Assembly: GCF_051401765.1 (NCBI RefSeq) | Contig: NW_027480432.1 | Coordinates: 11,488,501 to 11,552,500, forward strand | Length of the DNA: 64,000 bases | From: Calliopsis andreniformis | Taxonomy: Eukaryota; Arthropoda; Insecta; Hymenoptera; Andrenidae | Reading direction: 5' to 3' | Shown here: one piece after another, positions 52,608 to 64,000 of the stretch | How positions within the stretch are numbered: the first letter of the stretch is position 1 | Layout: each line of letters begins with the position of its first letter | Position numbers and translations under genes: made by a program | The notes under the pieces: generated by a model | What the model saw: only the letters and a program-made list of their open reading frames with translations | The model's database searches: none | Told to the model about the DNA's origin: nothing

Positions 52608-54241
52608 CAGTGGGTGTAGAAAGTGTACGTACACCGACTAATTTCGAATAATACATTGTGAAATTGTACTTTATTAACTACTTTTTTATAAACAACGAGT
52701 TTATACATATTCTTGGAAATCTCTAGAACAGATACAGTGCAAAAAAATTAGTTGGTTGAATAATTTGCAAAGTTATCAAGAAAAAAATAAAATATTGACC
52801 GAAATATAAGAGCAATGAGTATTCGTACAGCTGCTACATTTTTTAAAAGTGATTAGAAATTCATGAGAAAAACGTGGAAATTAAATTTGTTTGGCAATAA
52901 AAAAGTAGGATTTCCTTTTGATTTTATAATTGCTACGACTCTTCTTGGCATTGAATTTACTAATTTCGCTGTTATGCTAGGTGAGATCTTATTCCATTCT
53001 TCCATAAGAGCTCTTTTTTAAATCTTCTTTAGAGGATAGTGGATGTTCCAAGTAGCCCCATAGATGTTCGATGGGGTTAATATCAGGAGATTGTGGTGGA
53101 GTTTTTACATATGCTGGCATATTATGTAATACCTACAGCCTCGTATTGTACGCCGTATGCTTTGAATCATTATCGTGCATACAGATAAAATTATCTTTAA
53201 AGATTCCGTTTCAAAATGTCAATATAAACCCGGAGGTTCATTATTCCATCAATAAATTCTAATTTTCCAACACCAGCTGCACTCATGCAACCCCAAACGA
53301 GTACGGATGTTTTACTATAGATCGTAAATGTTGTGGTCTCAGTTCTTCAGTTTTTCTTCTCCATACAGTACAGTTTTTCCTTTATATCAGACTTTCCTTC
53401 GTTTATCAGACTCGAAAATATTAAATTTACTCTCGTCTGTAAAGATCACTCGATTCCAGCACTCCATTGATGTGGTATTATTATTTGCGAACTCCAATCT
53501 TTTCTTCCTATTTGCTTCACTCGCCAAATATTTTTTACGGACTACCCGACCGTGGTACCCTTGACTCCGCAAAAAACTACGTACAGTATTGACCGAGAGA
53601 TCAATATCCAAATTATCTCTAAGGTGCTCAGCTATTTTTATTGCACTTATCCTTGGATCTTGGTTTACCATTCTAATGATCGCTTGTCCGGCATGTTGGT
53701 TAATTTTACGAGGACGTCCACTTCTTGAGTTATTTTGCAATTTCTTTTGTAATTCGTGTCTATCAACTATACAAAGTATAGTTGAGCGAGGTCGGTTTAT
53801 AATCCGCGAAATTTCCGATAAACTTTTGCACTGATTATGCAAATTAATAATAATTTTTCTTTCTTCTACCGTACTTTCCCTACGTTTTCGTTCCATTTTC
53901 AATGACAGTTTCGAATAGTATACGGTCTCGAGCTCGACTGATGCTGACAACGTTTTCAAACATACTGACGATGCCAATCATAACTAGTAAACAATCATGT
54001 AATATGTTTATATTAAAAACTCACTTGCAGATAGTTCGAAATCAGAACTGTACGAATACTTATTGCTCTTATATTTCGAACGATATTTCGTTTTTTTTTT
54101 TTTTTTTTTTTTATAACTTCACAAATTATTCAACCAACTAATTTTTTTTGCACTGTATCTGTTCTACAGATTTTCGAGAATACAATTTCACGATAAATTA
54201 TTCGAAATTAGTTGGTATACGAACACTTTCTACACCCACTG
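52608..54241 (-). mobile_element. Tc1-like element with long inverted ends
   Basis: 1634 bp between TA at 52606-52607 and 54242-54243. It ends with CAGTGGGTGTAGAAAGTGT on both sides, and similarity between the arms continues for about 200 bp (AACAGATACAGTGCAAAAAA; ATATAAGAGCAAT). The transposase is on the minus strand. Confidence 0.88.
52905..53896 (-). pseudogene. Tc1-type transposase (DD34E), broken in the C-terminal half
   Basis: From ATG 53896 (MERKRRESTVEERKI) the frame is open to 53387 and shows the paired-like DNA-binding domain (INRPRSTI, GRPRKI) and VIFTDESKFNIF with the first D. Beyond a frameshift near 53390 the homology goes on in pieces: GVGKLEFIDGIMN, MHDNDSKHTAYN with the second D, SPDINPIEHLWGYLE with the third acidic residue E, and MPRRVVAIIK near the end. 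Confidence 0.85.
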
Positions 54242-55288
54242 TATGTTTTTGTGTGCTAAGCGCGCAACGGAGAAACGTGTAACAAAGTATAACTTTCAAT
54301 ATGTTTAGTCTACTTCAGGTAGAAATTTGTTCGTATCTGTGAGAAAACTCGGATATGCGCCGTAATATTCGAGAAGCTTCGAGAAGCTTCGAGGGCCTCA
54401 GCCAGCAGCGGCCTACCGTTCAGCTGGTTAGCAACAGTGACCAGGACCCTCGCGGGAAAAACTCACGGAGGTCAGGCCATCCCTTAGCGGCGTCGCGGGA
54501 GATATGGACAGACCTTCTTGCGAGGACGCACTTGGAATCAACCTTTCGAGTCGGATAGATCGACGTAGAAGCCTTTCGCGTACCTTTGAATCTGTGTTCG
54601 AGTATATTATACTCGGAAATTGTTCAATGAATACCCGTCTGTGTGTTCAGTCCCGATTTCACGCCACGTCCTCACCTCGTTTTTGAGATTTTTCTCACAT
54701 ATCGTACCCTAATCTGCATATTTATCACTAACCCAGACCTAATTCTGATCTAGCTCTTTAATCGTTGTAAAATGTAATTGTCTTTTTAAGGTATATTTTT
54801 GGCGAATACACCACTTACATGCAACTTTGTAGGCTGCTGTACTGCGTCGCACCGTGCTGCGTTTTCGGAAAAAACAGCCAAGCGTTCCAGGTGCGCTGAC
54901 GCATACGTTGTCACGCACGTATACATGAAGATGAAATTCAATGTGGTAATAGCAGTGGTTTTTCACGAATATCTCGGAAACTAAAGCTGATCGCCTAATA
55001 TATGTATAGGAAAAAGTTGTTCAGAATACTGTCCTTTAGAACATATTTGTAGGTCATCAAAATCAGTGACGGCGTCATACATCGACAGGTTCACCAGGAA
55101 TAGTATTAATAGTAATATTATGAATAATATTATTAGTTATTAATATAAATTAATATAAATTATTTTTATTAAAATTCGAATTACAATTTGAATTACCGCT
55201 GTACGTGTATTATCATGTTATGTTTTCAAAAATAAAAGTTTATTGTGATATTAAAAAATCTTTTTGTAAAACTTTAATATTCAAAATA

Positions 55289-56880
55289 CAGGGTGTTCCA
55301 AACAAAGTGTAGGAACCGTTAAAAGGGGATTGTAGAGGTGATTCTAAACAACATTTTCCTTTGTAAAAATGTTCAATGGTACCGATGGCTTCTTCGAACT
55401 TCTAGGGCAATACCTGTGATCATAAACGACCACATCTGCGAGACACTCGTTACCGTCTCCTACACTGATCTGATATGCCTTTGCTTTTTCTTATGAATTT
55501 GTTTGCGACTTCTTCGACTTGAAGAAGAGACTACCACCTCCACGAAAACAGTCTGGCCGAGAAAGACCCTCCTTCGGTCATGCCAACTGACAAATCGAAT
55601 TTGAGTATTTTGACAAAGTGACACCCCTAAGAAGTCGCATCTAGAACGATGCGAGGGCAGGAGGAAAGAGACTTCGGAAACAATCGTCAGTATCGATCAT
55701 GATTTCCGCCGCCGAAGGGTACAACCTTTTCTTTTGCTACGCAGTGCCGAGACAACACGGAATTCGCAGAACGGATGTACCGCGAAACATTTCAGGGTTT
55801 CACTGTTTCTAAACGTAGGAATGATCTCGTTCCAGAATACTCCACGACCGTGAGGTTTTTAATTCGGAGCGTTCCGTGGTTATCAATGGTTAGGAGATCA
55901 AGTACTTCCTTTAATGAAGTGATTAGTATTAGCGACGTCGAAATGTTATAAACGTAAGGTGTATTTCTGTGGCGTTGTATACCTACGATTAGTAGGACCT
56001 ACGCTACTACTGCTTTATCCCTCAACGATCGGGATCGACAGCGTGACCTAGTGGAGCAAGTGTTCAAGCAGCAGGCGAATTTCTCCCCGAATGGGTGAGT
56101 TTCAAAGATAACAATTGCATGTCTACTTATTCTCTTATCTAGAATTTTTTGGCCAGTTTTTGGTTTAGTACGCCATAGTTAAAGAAATAAAAATCGCTGG
56201 TTACGTAGTTTTTACGGATTACATTTTGCAACACATGACATTTATGGGTTAGTTTTACATTCCTTAGGAAACAAACATTTTGACACGATTTCCAATGTTT
56301 TAATACGCATAACAATGGTGTAGAATCCGTAAAAACTACGGAAATATTACTTTTTATTTTTTTTACTGTGATGTATCAAAATGAAGAATATGAAAAACGT
56401 TGAGAGCAATAGTATTAGTAATATTTGTCTGCTGAATTAATATGATTATTATTCCGGTATTGCTACAATACAAAATCGACATTTTTCAATTTTTCCTCTC
56501 GTTTCTCATTCTTTACAACTTGAGTAATTAATTTCAAAATCAGAATAAATTTCATAATTTGTGTCGCGATAACTAACGTGTCCCTGACTGTTTTCATAAT
56601 TTATCATCTAATAGTTTAAGAAAAATTAGGCAAAACGTAGATATCTTGAATTTCTTGTTGTACAAGGCTCGAACACGGCGAGAACAAACGCTACGCGTAA
56701 CTTGTGCACCGTCATTGGTCGGTTGAGTGAACGCTATTCGCACTCTCTGATTGGTCGATGTTTTTCGTTAATAACTCATTAACAAAGCTTCAGAGGAGAT
56801 TTTTGCAAAGGAAACAGTTTTTTATAATCACCCTAGGAATCTCCACTTAAGGCCTCCCACGTCTTGTTTGGAACACCCTG
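55289..56880. mobile_element. Non-autonomous relative of DD41D family 1
   Basis: 1592 bp between TA at 55287-55288 and 56881-56882. Imperfect inverted ends of almost 90 bp begin with a perfect CAGGGTGTTCCAAACAA. From about 55784 to the end it aligns with 5637-6609, including the position of the hairpin (here GAAAC...GTTTC) and a GTGAGT/GTAAGT site after CCGAATGG. No transposase frame is visible in the first 500 bp. Confidence 0.8.
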
Positions 56881-56881
56881 T

Positions 56882-58650
56882 ATATATAATACTAGTATTT
56901 ACTACGTTAATCGTCACCTATAATATGAAAAAGGAATTAAGTATGAATTTAATGCCTATATTTTTATTTGCCCTAATGGCAGGTGATATAATAATAATAA
57001 TAATAATACATAAGAGATTATGATTACGTTAATATGTACAAGAGGATATTGTTTATTGAAATAAAAATTTGGGGAATAAAACCTAATATATTTAAACATT
57101 AGGCTTATTCCCGTGAATGGAACCGCACGTTCCAATCTCAAACGAAAGTACCACACTGCTTTTAAGAAAAGCAGGTATTAAAATCCATATTTGTTATAAA
57201 TTAAAGTTAAATACACCTGATAGTGGTGTATTTTGCAATACTCAGTGTAAATCATATCCATATTACCAATTTTTGGAAGGGCTGTGCATTTATAGCTTAA
57301 CTCTGATATACATATTATATATATTACAACAAACCTTACTTTTAAAGCGAGAGAAAGACGCCACATATTGTTGATATTCAGTACTATGACTTGTGACAAA
57401 GTTTCTTAGTCCTTTGTATCAAGAGTCTCGGTAAAGACGTGTGCACCGAGTAAATATTCACACCATGAGTGGTGGGGATGGACTGACAACCTTCTCCGAG
57501 ACGGTCTTTACTTTCTCGGTTATTGGATTTTGGATCATCTTGAACACCTGACTATCGATAGTCTTTTGATCTGCACTACATTTGGGTGCGTTACTTATGC
57601 TTTTTTCAATAAACATCCCGGGTTTTTTAAGTTTTATAAAAGTTAAACTGTTGGAGAAGCAACAAAATGTATTGAGACTATTTTTCTCTATTGCTCCTCA
57701 ATATATCTACAAGATTTCAAACTAGAGAATTTTTAGTTCGATTTTAAGGTATTAGATTCTTAAGAGGGTCTTCTAGTTAAGAGGACGAAAAGCAGGGAGC
57801 TTTTTGAGAATTTTTTACAAAGAAACCATGAGACTTTTTAATACGACGGTTTCGCTCACTTCTTTATTCACGTTTATAAAATAAATAATAATTTTTTTAA
57901 TACACAATCTCTCAGTCGAAGTACCATCTTGCCCAGGGGTTTCATTTGAATTGATACGGTGTGAGGGAATTTTCATAATTTAAAATTTTAGAAGGTATGT
58001 CTAAAAGATTTGTTTGAGTTTCTCTGAAAAACCATTGACTTGATTGATGTGAGCAATTTCGGCAACATTCAGAAAGCTCTACAACCATTGAAGGATTAAT
58101 CTTTTAAAGGAGTTGATAGGAGGACGGTTACGGTTACAGAATACTTAGAATTAGGAATTGTATGAGTAGGAAAATCTTGGTTAGTTGATAAATGAAATAA
58201 AGGTAAGGACTACAACGTGATCTTGATGAGCTGACAATATTAATATATTATTGTAGGTAAATGTTTAACGAACATTCGTGATTGTACCTATATTAAAGCG
58301 AAAAATTTTTAAGAAAAATGTGTTATGAATAAATTTTACTTTATATTCCTTACTTACTTTGTTCATTTAATGTTGCCATCCTTTCAGTTATGTCACTGAT
58401 TACGCAGGTATAAAATTATATGTAGGTATACTGCATGAAATTATAAAATAAATATTTATTTCTAAATAAAACTTCTGAATTAGTAATTTAAATTTACTGT
58501 ATTAAAAAATACATAAAAATTCATACATTTCAGTAAAAGAAGAAAGTTGTTATAAATAAATCGATTAAAAAAAGGAAAAAAGTGGACCTCTTCTTTTCAA
58601 ATATGCATTTTATGTATAAATTTTTGCATTGCACAAATTTTTCGTAGTAA
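56882..58650. other. Intergenic, no gene seen
   Basis: AT-rich, with an (ATA)n run at about 56987-57007. Confidence 0.45.
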
Positions 58651-58656
58651 TTTATT
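58651..58656 (-). promoter_or_regulatory. Candidate MCFD2 polyadenylation signal
   Basis: AATAAA on the minus strand about 20 bases after the stop. Confidence 0.45.
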
Positions 58657-58674
58657 TCTTCACAAAAAAAGATT

Positions 58675-58826
58675 TCAGTTTTCGAGACTCTGCTCCTTAT
58701 TAGTTCTTGCCTGATTTCTCTTTGCTTTAGCAATGTGGGCCCTTTGCCTTCCAAGTACGTATTCCGTGTACTCCAGATATCCGTCGTTGTCCAAATCGTC
58801 CTCCTCCAATGCTTTATCTATCAATT
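58675..58826 (-). CDS. MCFD2: MCFD2 last exon with EF-hand 2
   Basis: A pyrimidine-rich acceptor (CTATTTCTGAAG) precedes 58826. It encodes ELIDKALEEDDLDNDGYLEY and a basic tail ending SLEN, stop at 58677-58675. Confidence 0.85.
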
Positions 58827-61800
58827 CTTCAGAAATAGAAATAGTAGCAATTAGTCTTCATTGTACATGCACATAATATCAGCCTTTAAATAATGATTAT
58901 TCTATCTAAGATAAGTGTTCTAATACCTGGACGCTTAAGACATCAAATGTCTCTGTAAGAGGACAACCTAAAGATCCATACCCTAACCGTGAATTGCGTT
59001 CCAGTACAGTATTCTTTTGATAAATGTGAAAAAGTTTTATGCGTTAAGTGTGAAAGTTTTATCCCCACCATTAAGGTAATTATCTTTGGAACCAGACAAG
59101 CGATTAATGCGGCGGCAATAGCAGTATAAAGATTCGATCACTGAACAGTCTAAATAGTTTTCGGGAGTGAATATTCGTGTGAGACGACACTAATGCCGTG
59201 GCAAAATTATTTTATTTTGGTTCTTTTTAGACGCAATTTTTTTAATACATTCGTGACATTTTTCTGATTAAAATAATACCATATGTGATATAACTCGAAT
59301 TCTATTTACTTATAAAATCATAATTTATTATCTTTTACTATTGCTGTTAATAAGTTAGAAACGCAGAAGTTGTTAATAAAGTTTAAAATAATATTACTTC
59401 TGGTACGTATGTAATGTGACTAAACTTTGTGCCTCCTAAATATAAACAGGGATGTTTGTATCTGTGACAACTGATGTGCGTAGAAAAAATTTTGAGCTAG
59501 TTGCAACGTCTTGTTGGCTTTCAGGCCATTGAATAGACCATACAATAAAACGTTGCTGGCTGCCAGATTTTCTCTATGGTGTCACACTCCCCCTCGGAAA
59601 ATTAAAGGTCCCAATATGTACAAACATACTGGGCAAAGACTTTTAGCAAAACGCTAATAATAAAAAGTGTTCGTGTGAAAGGACATGTCGAGTTGTTCTT
59701 GTACGAGCATCATTACTGTAAGAAGTGTAAAAGCTACAGACTTTCCCAAGTAAAAAGTATTTTATTCTATATATATATATACAAACACATTATTCCCTAC
59801 GTATATCACTTCACAATCTGGTTACGTAATCGAAAAAGACTTTTTTTTTAATGACTTTTTAATATTATATGTATAGTATAAATAAATATGACCCAAATTG
59901 TATCATGTTTGGTATTATTTTAATCAGAAAAATATTGCGAATATGACAAAAAAATTGTATTAAAAAAGAACAAAAAATAAAAAATGTTTGTTGTTGCATT
60001 GTCTCACCGATACACGATCCTTAATCTCCGCCAAACTACCTCGGCTCTCAGTCCCTCTCTTTCGTCGACTAGCTGTGTCTTTCTATGTTCGACAAACTAT
60101 GTATAAAGAATGTAGCACCTACGCGATAAATGTGAATCTCGGACCTGAGGGTTTCACATTTATCGAGAGAATACTATAATTTCGTAGCATGCAGCGCTAA
60201 ATATTGGTTAAGTATCATAATCATTCCTACGAAGTTTACATTGTTGTTAATGAAATATCTACTCGGTGTTGAGTAAGGAGTGGTTTTATCTAATTTTTAT
60301 CGCTGAAATCTTCAACCAGTCATTGAATATCACAATAGTCCGCAACTTATCTGAATTATTCCATAACGAATTTCAATATATTTCGCGTGCTAAGGAATAG
60401 TTCTGTATAGTTTGTACCAGTAAGATACTTACGAGTATACGAGTGGTTTCGCGCGTGGGACATTTTTGGAGGGTAGATTCTAGACACGAAGCAATGAAAA
60501 ATGTTCATGTGGGCATATATATATCTGGATATATATCCAGAGACACTTAGTTTTTTTAGTTATACGCTATTTTACATTGCGTACGGTGAGAAACTCTCTT
60601 TAAGATTCATGACTTTATGGAAAAGGTTATTTATGCTATTCAGGTAAAAGGTCGAAATATCTCTGGGCCTAGTAGGATCTTAAAGGGCATAGCATACCGT
60701 GCAGGTAAGTAATGGGTCAGTGTTTGACACAATACAAAATTGTGTGTATCTATTTAAAAAACTATGCGTTGTCGGTCATACGTACATTTGAACTTTTTAT
60801 TGTCTTTGTGTCTAGAATTTACTTGATAAAAGCGTTCCACATTTTTTTTTATTTTTTATGTGTTCTGGGTTAACGTTTTACGCAAAATCAAATAGCGTAC
60901 AACTAAAAAACTAAGCGTTTATAAAAATGTATCTGTACACCAATTTCCATTTAAAAACCACCGGTGGGCCGGTGGGGTAGAATGAGTGGTAGGACTTTGT
61001 TCATTGTCTTCGTATCTAGAATCTATTCTCTAAAAACGTCCTACATACTTAGAAACACCTTGTATATCAGGAATAAACGCAGTTAAAAAATTAAGAAAAG
61101 TTTAGCATCATTTTTCAAAAGAACGGCCCAGTCGTTTCAGATTGAAACCATATTTTCCTAGTTTGTTATCAGATTATCATATAGATTGTTATCAAATTTA
61201 CTTGAACTGAATTTATGCTGTATTTTTCCATTTTCATATTCTGAGCTATAAAGTGTTAAAACTTCTTATTTATCATCCGAATTCTTATTTTACTTATAGT
61301 TCGATTTTTTAAAGTCAAGCCCTGAGGCGTGCCAGGCAGCCGGCACATGGTTCGGCAGGGTCCCAACGCTACATTCATATTTTGAGTAACGTTTTCGGAC
61401 CATGTAGCCGAACGGATTTCTTTTTCTATCTTTAAGGGTCTAGGATTGAATATGTCAGGGCGGTGACATTACCGACAAAATTAGGCAAAAACAAATGTTT
61501 ACGCCCTGACGCTTTACGTCCTTATATTGAAAGATTTTGAGCTGGGAAAGGGCTCATTCGAGAGAGGAAGGTTCAATCTAGCCCGCTCTGGTCATGATTT
61601 AATCAGATTCTGCTGATGTTCAGTAATATGAGTGTTCAAAGTAAACCGAAAATCGACAAATTCACAGCCATGAAATCTAAGCATTTCTAGCTAATTTAGA
61701 GGTTGTTCTGAGCGAAATCATGACCAGACCGGGCTAGATTGAACCTTCCTCTATTGAATGAGTTATGCTAATTTTAATGCTAATTTTAAGGTATTTTAAC

Positions 61801-63311
61801 TGCGAAAGAAAAGCGGATCGGGCACTGCATTATGACATTCTGTGATCCACTTAGAGTACTGTACCACCCCTTAAAATATTTAAACCTATTCTTGATGCAA
61901 TCTGTCTAATTTACAACATTATATGCTTAATAATATAAACCTATTATCCTATGTAAATAACTCAGAATGTTTATTACAAATAGTAAATTTAAATACCTAT
62001 AATCCATGGAAAATCGTCTTCATATGTAACATGTTTTATTCTTTCAGTTTTACTTTTGTGTTCACCATCAGAGACCTCAGTTTCATGAAATGTATGTTGA
62101 ATAGCATTAAGAATTTCTAAACCATCCAATTTGTCATTATTATCAACATCATGAACTCTAGAAATAATACAGTAATGATAATAATTTTGTTAATAATAAG
62201 AATATTATAATAAATACAAAAGCGGTTCATTAATTATCTACTCTCTACAATCTAATTGAGTCGTTTCACCCAAGGTACGCGGAAGTGCGATAAAGATTTT
62301 TTCTTTAAGTAGTTTGTCTAAAGCTGGGTCCACACTACATTTTATATAAAAAAATTGTATAACCTTTTAGAAAACAGAAAGTATGCATAAATATAACAGT
62401 TCTCTTTTCTGATTTCTGACGAGTTAACTGTGTTATGTAACATGTACTGTAGACCCAGCTTTACAAGGAACATCACTGAAAATCACTCACAAAGGTGGGG
62501 AGGGAAATACATTTTCGTAAATATCTCGAAAACTAATGTAAGTAGAAAAAGAAGTAGTAAACGAAATTCGAGATATTTACGAAAATGTATTTTTCAGCCC
62601 AAATTTATGGGTGATTTTCACCTCCTACACATGAATATCAGTAGCTAAAAAAATACGTGTTTAATATTTTTCGATGCACCACTCATGTATCAAGTATCAT
62701 CAAAATCGGAAGATGACACTATAGTAATGTCCCTTGTTAGTTTACGCGCTATAGTAACACATGTGAAATAAGGAGATTTCTTAGTATCTTGCAATAAGTT
62801 GTATATCCGAATTATAAGTATTTCTATTGAATTATTATCATCATTTTTGAAAATGTAACTTATGTTGTTAATTAAATACATTCATGTATGTTTGTATTAC
62901 AAATAGAACAAAATACATATACTTCGATTCATATCACTGGCGAATGAAGCTATTATCAGTACTATTTGCATCACATGTTTTTGTATATCGCTTGAATCTA
63001 GTTCAAATTAGAGAAAATCTCTGTCATTATTCGTACCTAGGGTGGAACCATGGGTGGAACGAATTAATTAAACTGAGTGTACAGAAAAGTTTTTGAATTC
63101 ATATTATACATGCACACATGCAATTATTGTAATAAAAAACTTGAATTATAAATTCTTATAAATATGTAGTATAATAAATAAATAATTATAAATATGTAGT
63201 ATAATGGTAGAATTGTGAACATACTTAAAGTAGTGGAATTCTATTTCCTCTTTAGTCATATTAGAAAAATCCAGGTGGTCTGCCATAGATCCCATATCTT
63301 CTTTTAAGTGC
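58675..63311 (-). CDS. MCFD2: MCFD2-like EF-hand protein (three visible exons, 5' end missing)
   Basis: In animals MCFD2 is a small secretory-pathway calcium-binding protein that partners the lectin LMAN1 (ERGIC-53) to carry glycoproteins from ER to Golgi. Exons 63311-63225, 62157-61997 and 58826-58675 join in phase to give about 130 residues: HLKEDMGSMADHLDFSNM, EIEFHYFK, EF-hand 1 (DVDNNDKLDGLE), an acidic middle, EF-hand 2 (DLDNDGYLEYTE), then YVLGRQRAHIAKAKRNQAR and a stop. EF-hand 2 is canonical; EF-hand 1 has D rather than G at loop position 6, as vertebrate MCFD2 has N. The signal-peptide exon is not identified and probably lies beyond 64000. Confidence 0.85.
58827..61552. other. MCFD2 last intron, no gene seen
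   Basis: Holds a second copy (60785-61065) of the dispersed repeat at 17796-17930 and a 13-bp perfect hairpin (60124-60136 with 60153-60165, CGATAAATGTGAA). 59560-59620 is GC-richer (CACTCCCCCTCGG), of unknown meaning. Confidence 0.45.
61553..61761. repeat. MITE with 48-bp inverted ends in the MCFD2 last intron
   Basis: Left CTCATTCGAGAGAGGAAGG and right, inverted, CTCATTCAATAGAGGAAGG. Similarity continues through TTCAATCTAGCCCG and CTGGTCATGATTT on both sides. Confidence 0.75.
61997..62157 (-). CDS. MCFD2: MCFD2 exon with EF-hand 1
   Basis: Acceptor TTATTTCTAG before 62157, donor GTATTT after 61997. It encodes VHDVDNNDKLDGLEILNAIQ and the linker to DDFPWII. It leaves G, completed by AA to give Glu. 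Confidence 0.85.
62477..62620. repeat. Hairpin MITE in the MCFD2 intron
   Basis: 144 bp. TGAAAATCAC at the left end and GTGATTTTCA at the right end; inner arms AATACATTTTCGTAAATATC match perfectly inverted. Arms are about 57 bp. Confidence 0.75.
63225..63311 (-). CDS. MCFD2: MCFD2 exon with HLKEDM and HYF
   Basis: Acceptor ATTTTCAG before 63311, donor GTATGT after 63225. It encodes the helix before EF-hand 1 (EEIEFHYF), matching the LQLHYFKMHD region of MCFD2. It leaves AA, completed by A to give Lys. Confidence 0.82.
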
Positions 63312-63344
63312 CTGAAAATTATGTGTCTATAGTTTCCGTTTCTA

Positions 63345-63772
63345 CAGAGTGTCTCATAATTGATGATACAAGCGGAAGGGAGACGATTCTACATGTAAAA
63401 ACAAATCGAAAATACAGAATAAAATTTTTTGATATCGTGCTTCGTTTTTGAGAAAATTGACTCCAAATTTTAATCGAGTGAAAGTGTACCTAAGCATAGT
63501 TTTGGATGCTTGAAGAGTATACAGGGTAATGGGAATACTCTCGGTCTGACCTTTGGCTTTCTCTACTGTAAACTAGGAACATTTTCTGTTCCCTCTTTAC
63601 TCCTAAAATGTCTAAAACTGTACTTCGGTACATTCGTACTCGATTAAAATTCAAAGGCAATTTTCTCAGAAATGAATCACAGTATTATAAAATTCTATTG
63701 TACATTTTCAACTTACTTTTTCATGTAGAATTACCCTCTTTCCACTTCTAACACCAGCTTTGAGACACCCTG
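63345..63772. mobile_element. 428-bp foldback element
   Basis: TA at 63343-63344 and 63773-63774. The ends CAGAGTGTCTCA and inverted CAGGGTGTCTCA start arms of about 190 bp, for example GATTCTACATG and GAGAAAATTG on both sides. It lies directly upstream of the first visible MCFD2 exon. Confidence 0.8.
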
Positions 63773-64000
63773 TATAATATTACATAATTCAAAACTAACA
63801 ACAATAGGGGTTAGAAATTAACAGTGCCTGGGTTTATGATACAGGCGCCTAAAGTACACTGTTATTTTAAAATACATCTTTTTTCGATATATTCTTCAGT
63901 TATTGCCTTAGAGGAAAAAAAGATGTAGAAAGAACGTTGCTTTGTTTCGGCTTATTTTTCTTGGGGATAATTTGTGAAAGATTAGTCTTACAAATTTTAT

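Larger units (their letters stand above)
52317..55091. mobile_element. Inverted-repeat element carrying a nested Tc1 element
   Basis: The left arm 52317-52452 and right arm 54957-55091 are inverted copies: AACCTGTCGATGTGTGACGC against GCGTCATACATCGACAGGTT, and CTGAACAACTTTTTCCTAT on both. Without the nested Tc1 the element would be about 1.1 kb. The interior contains GC-rich sequence and two near-identical GAATGAGTCCTTGGTC copies, but no clear transposase. Confidence 0.7.

Noticed and set aside
1..64000. tRNA or rRNA genes
   Set aside because: No cloverleaf with A and B boxes and no ribosomal RNA sequence was recognised on either strand by eye; a covariance-model scan would decide.

Overview
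The window is an AT-rich, transposon-dense piece of an insect nuclear genome. The intron-containing host genes and the element mix (several mariner subfamilies, DD41D rosa-like elements, an R1-clade LINE, P/THAP9-like and hAT elements) look hymenopteran, most likely ant. That taxonomic call is inference from the repeat profile; no species-diagnostic gene is present.

Two host genes anchor the window, both on the minus strand. MCFD2 (EF-hand ER-Golgi cargo-receptor partner) has three visible exons between 63311 and 58675; its 5' end lies in or beyond the last few hundred bases. RIOX1/NO66 (JmjC ribosomal histidyl-hydroxylase and histone demethylase) reads from an ATG at 49219 to a stop at 7548 in five coding exons whose splice phases all agree (598 codons before the stop). 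Its fourth coding intron is about 34.4 kb (7882-42237) and holds most of the mobile DNA described here.

Layout: 1-1760 is a CpG-rich leader of unknown identity. 1832-6609 is a mosaic of R1 endonuclease, a full mariner, P-like fragments and a DD41D transposase followed at once by a histone-type stem-loop. 7548-7881 holds the last two NO66 exons. 8100-42237 is the giant intron: DD41D elements, tandem LINE tails, degraded mariners, a PIF/Harbinger-like element, MITEs, a gypsy integrase relic, two neighbouring hAT transposases, a P transposase fused in frame to an unidentified ORF, a mariner nested in that ORF, and a 1.3-kb inverted-repeat element. 42238-49560 holds the main NO66 exons with MITEs in the introns. 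49560-58670 is intergenic and holds a Tc1 element nested inside another inverted-repeat element and a 1.6-kb non-autonomous element. 58675-63311 is MCFD2, with hairpin MITEs in and beside it.

The window is best read as two conserved cellular genes in a long-term transposon trap. Almost every transposase is broken, often by a single frameshift or nonsense change. The least explained objects are the DD41D transposase with a histone-type 3' hairpin, the unidentified mobile ORF at 35.3-38.6 kb, and a foldback element in NO66 intron 3 with an exon-like insert.
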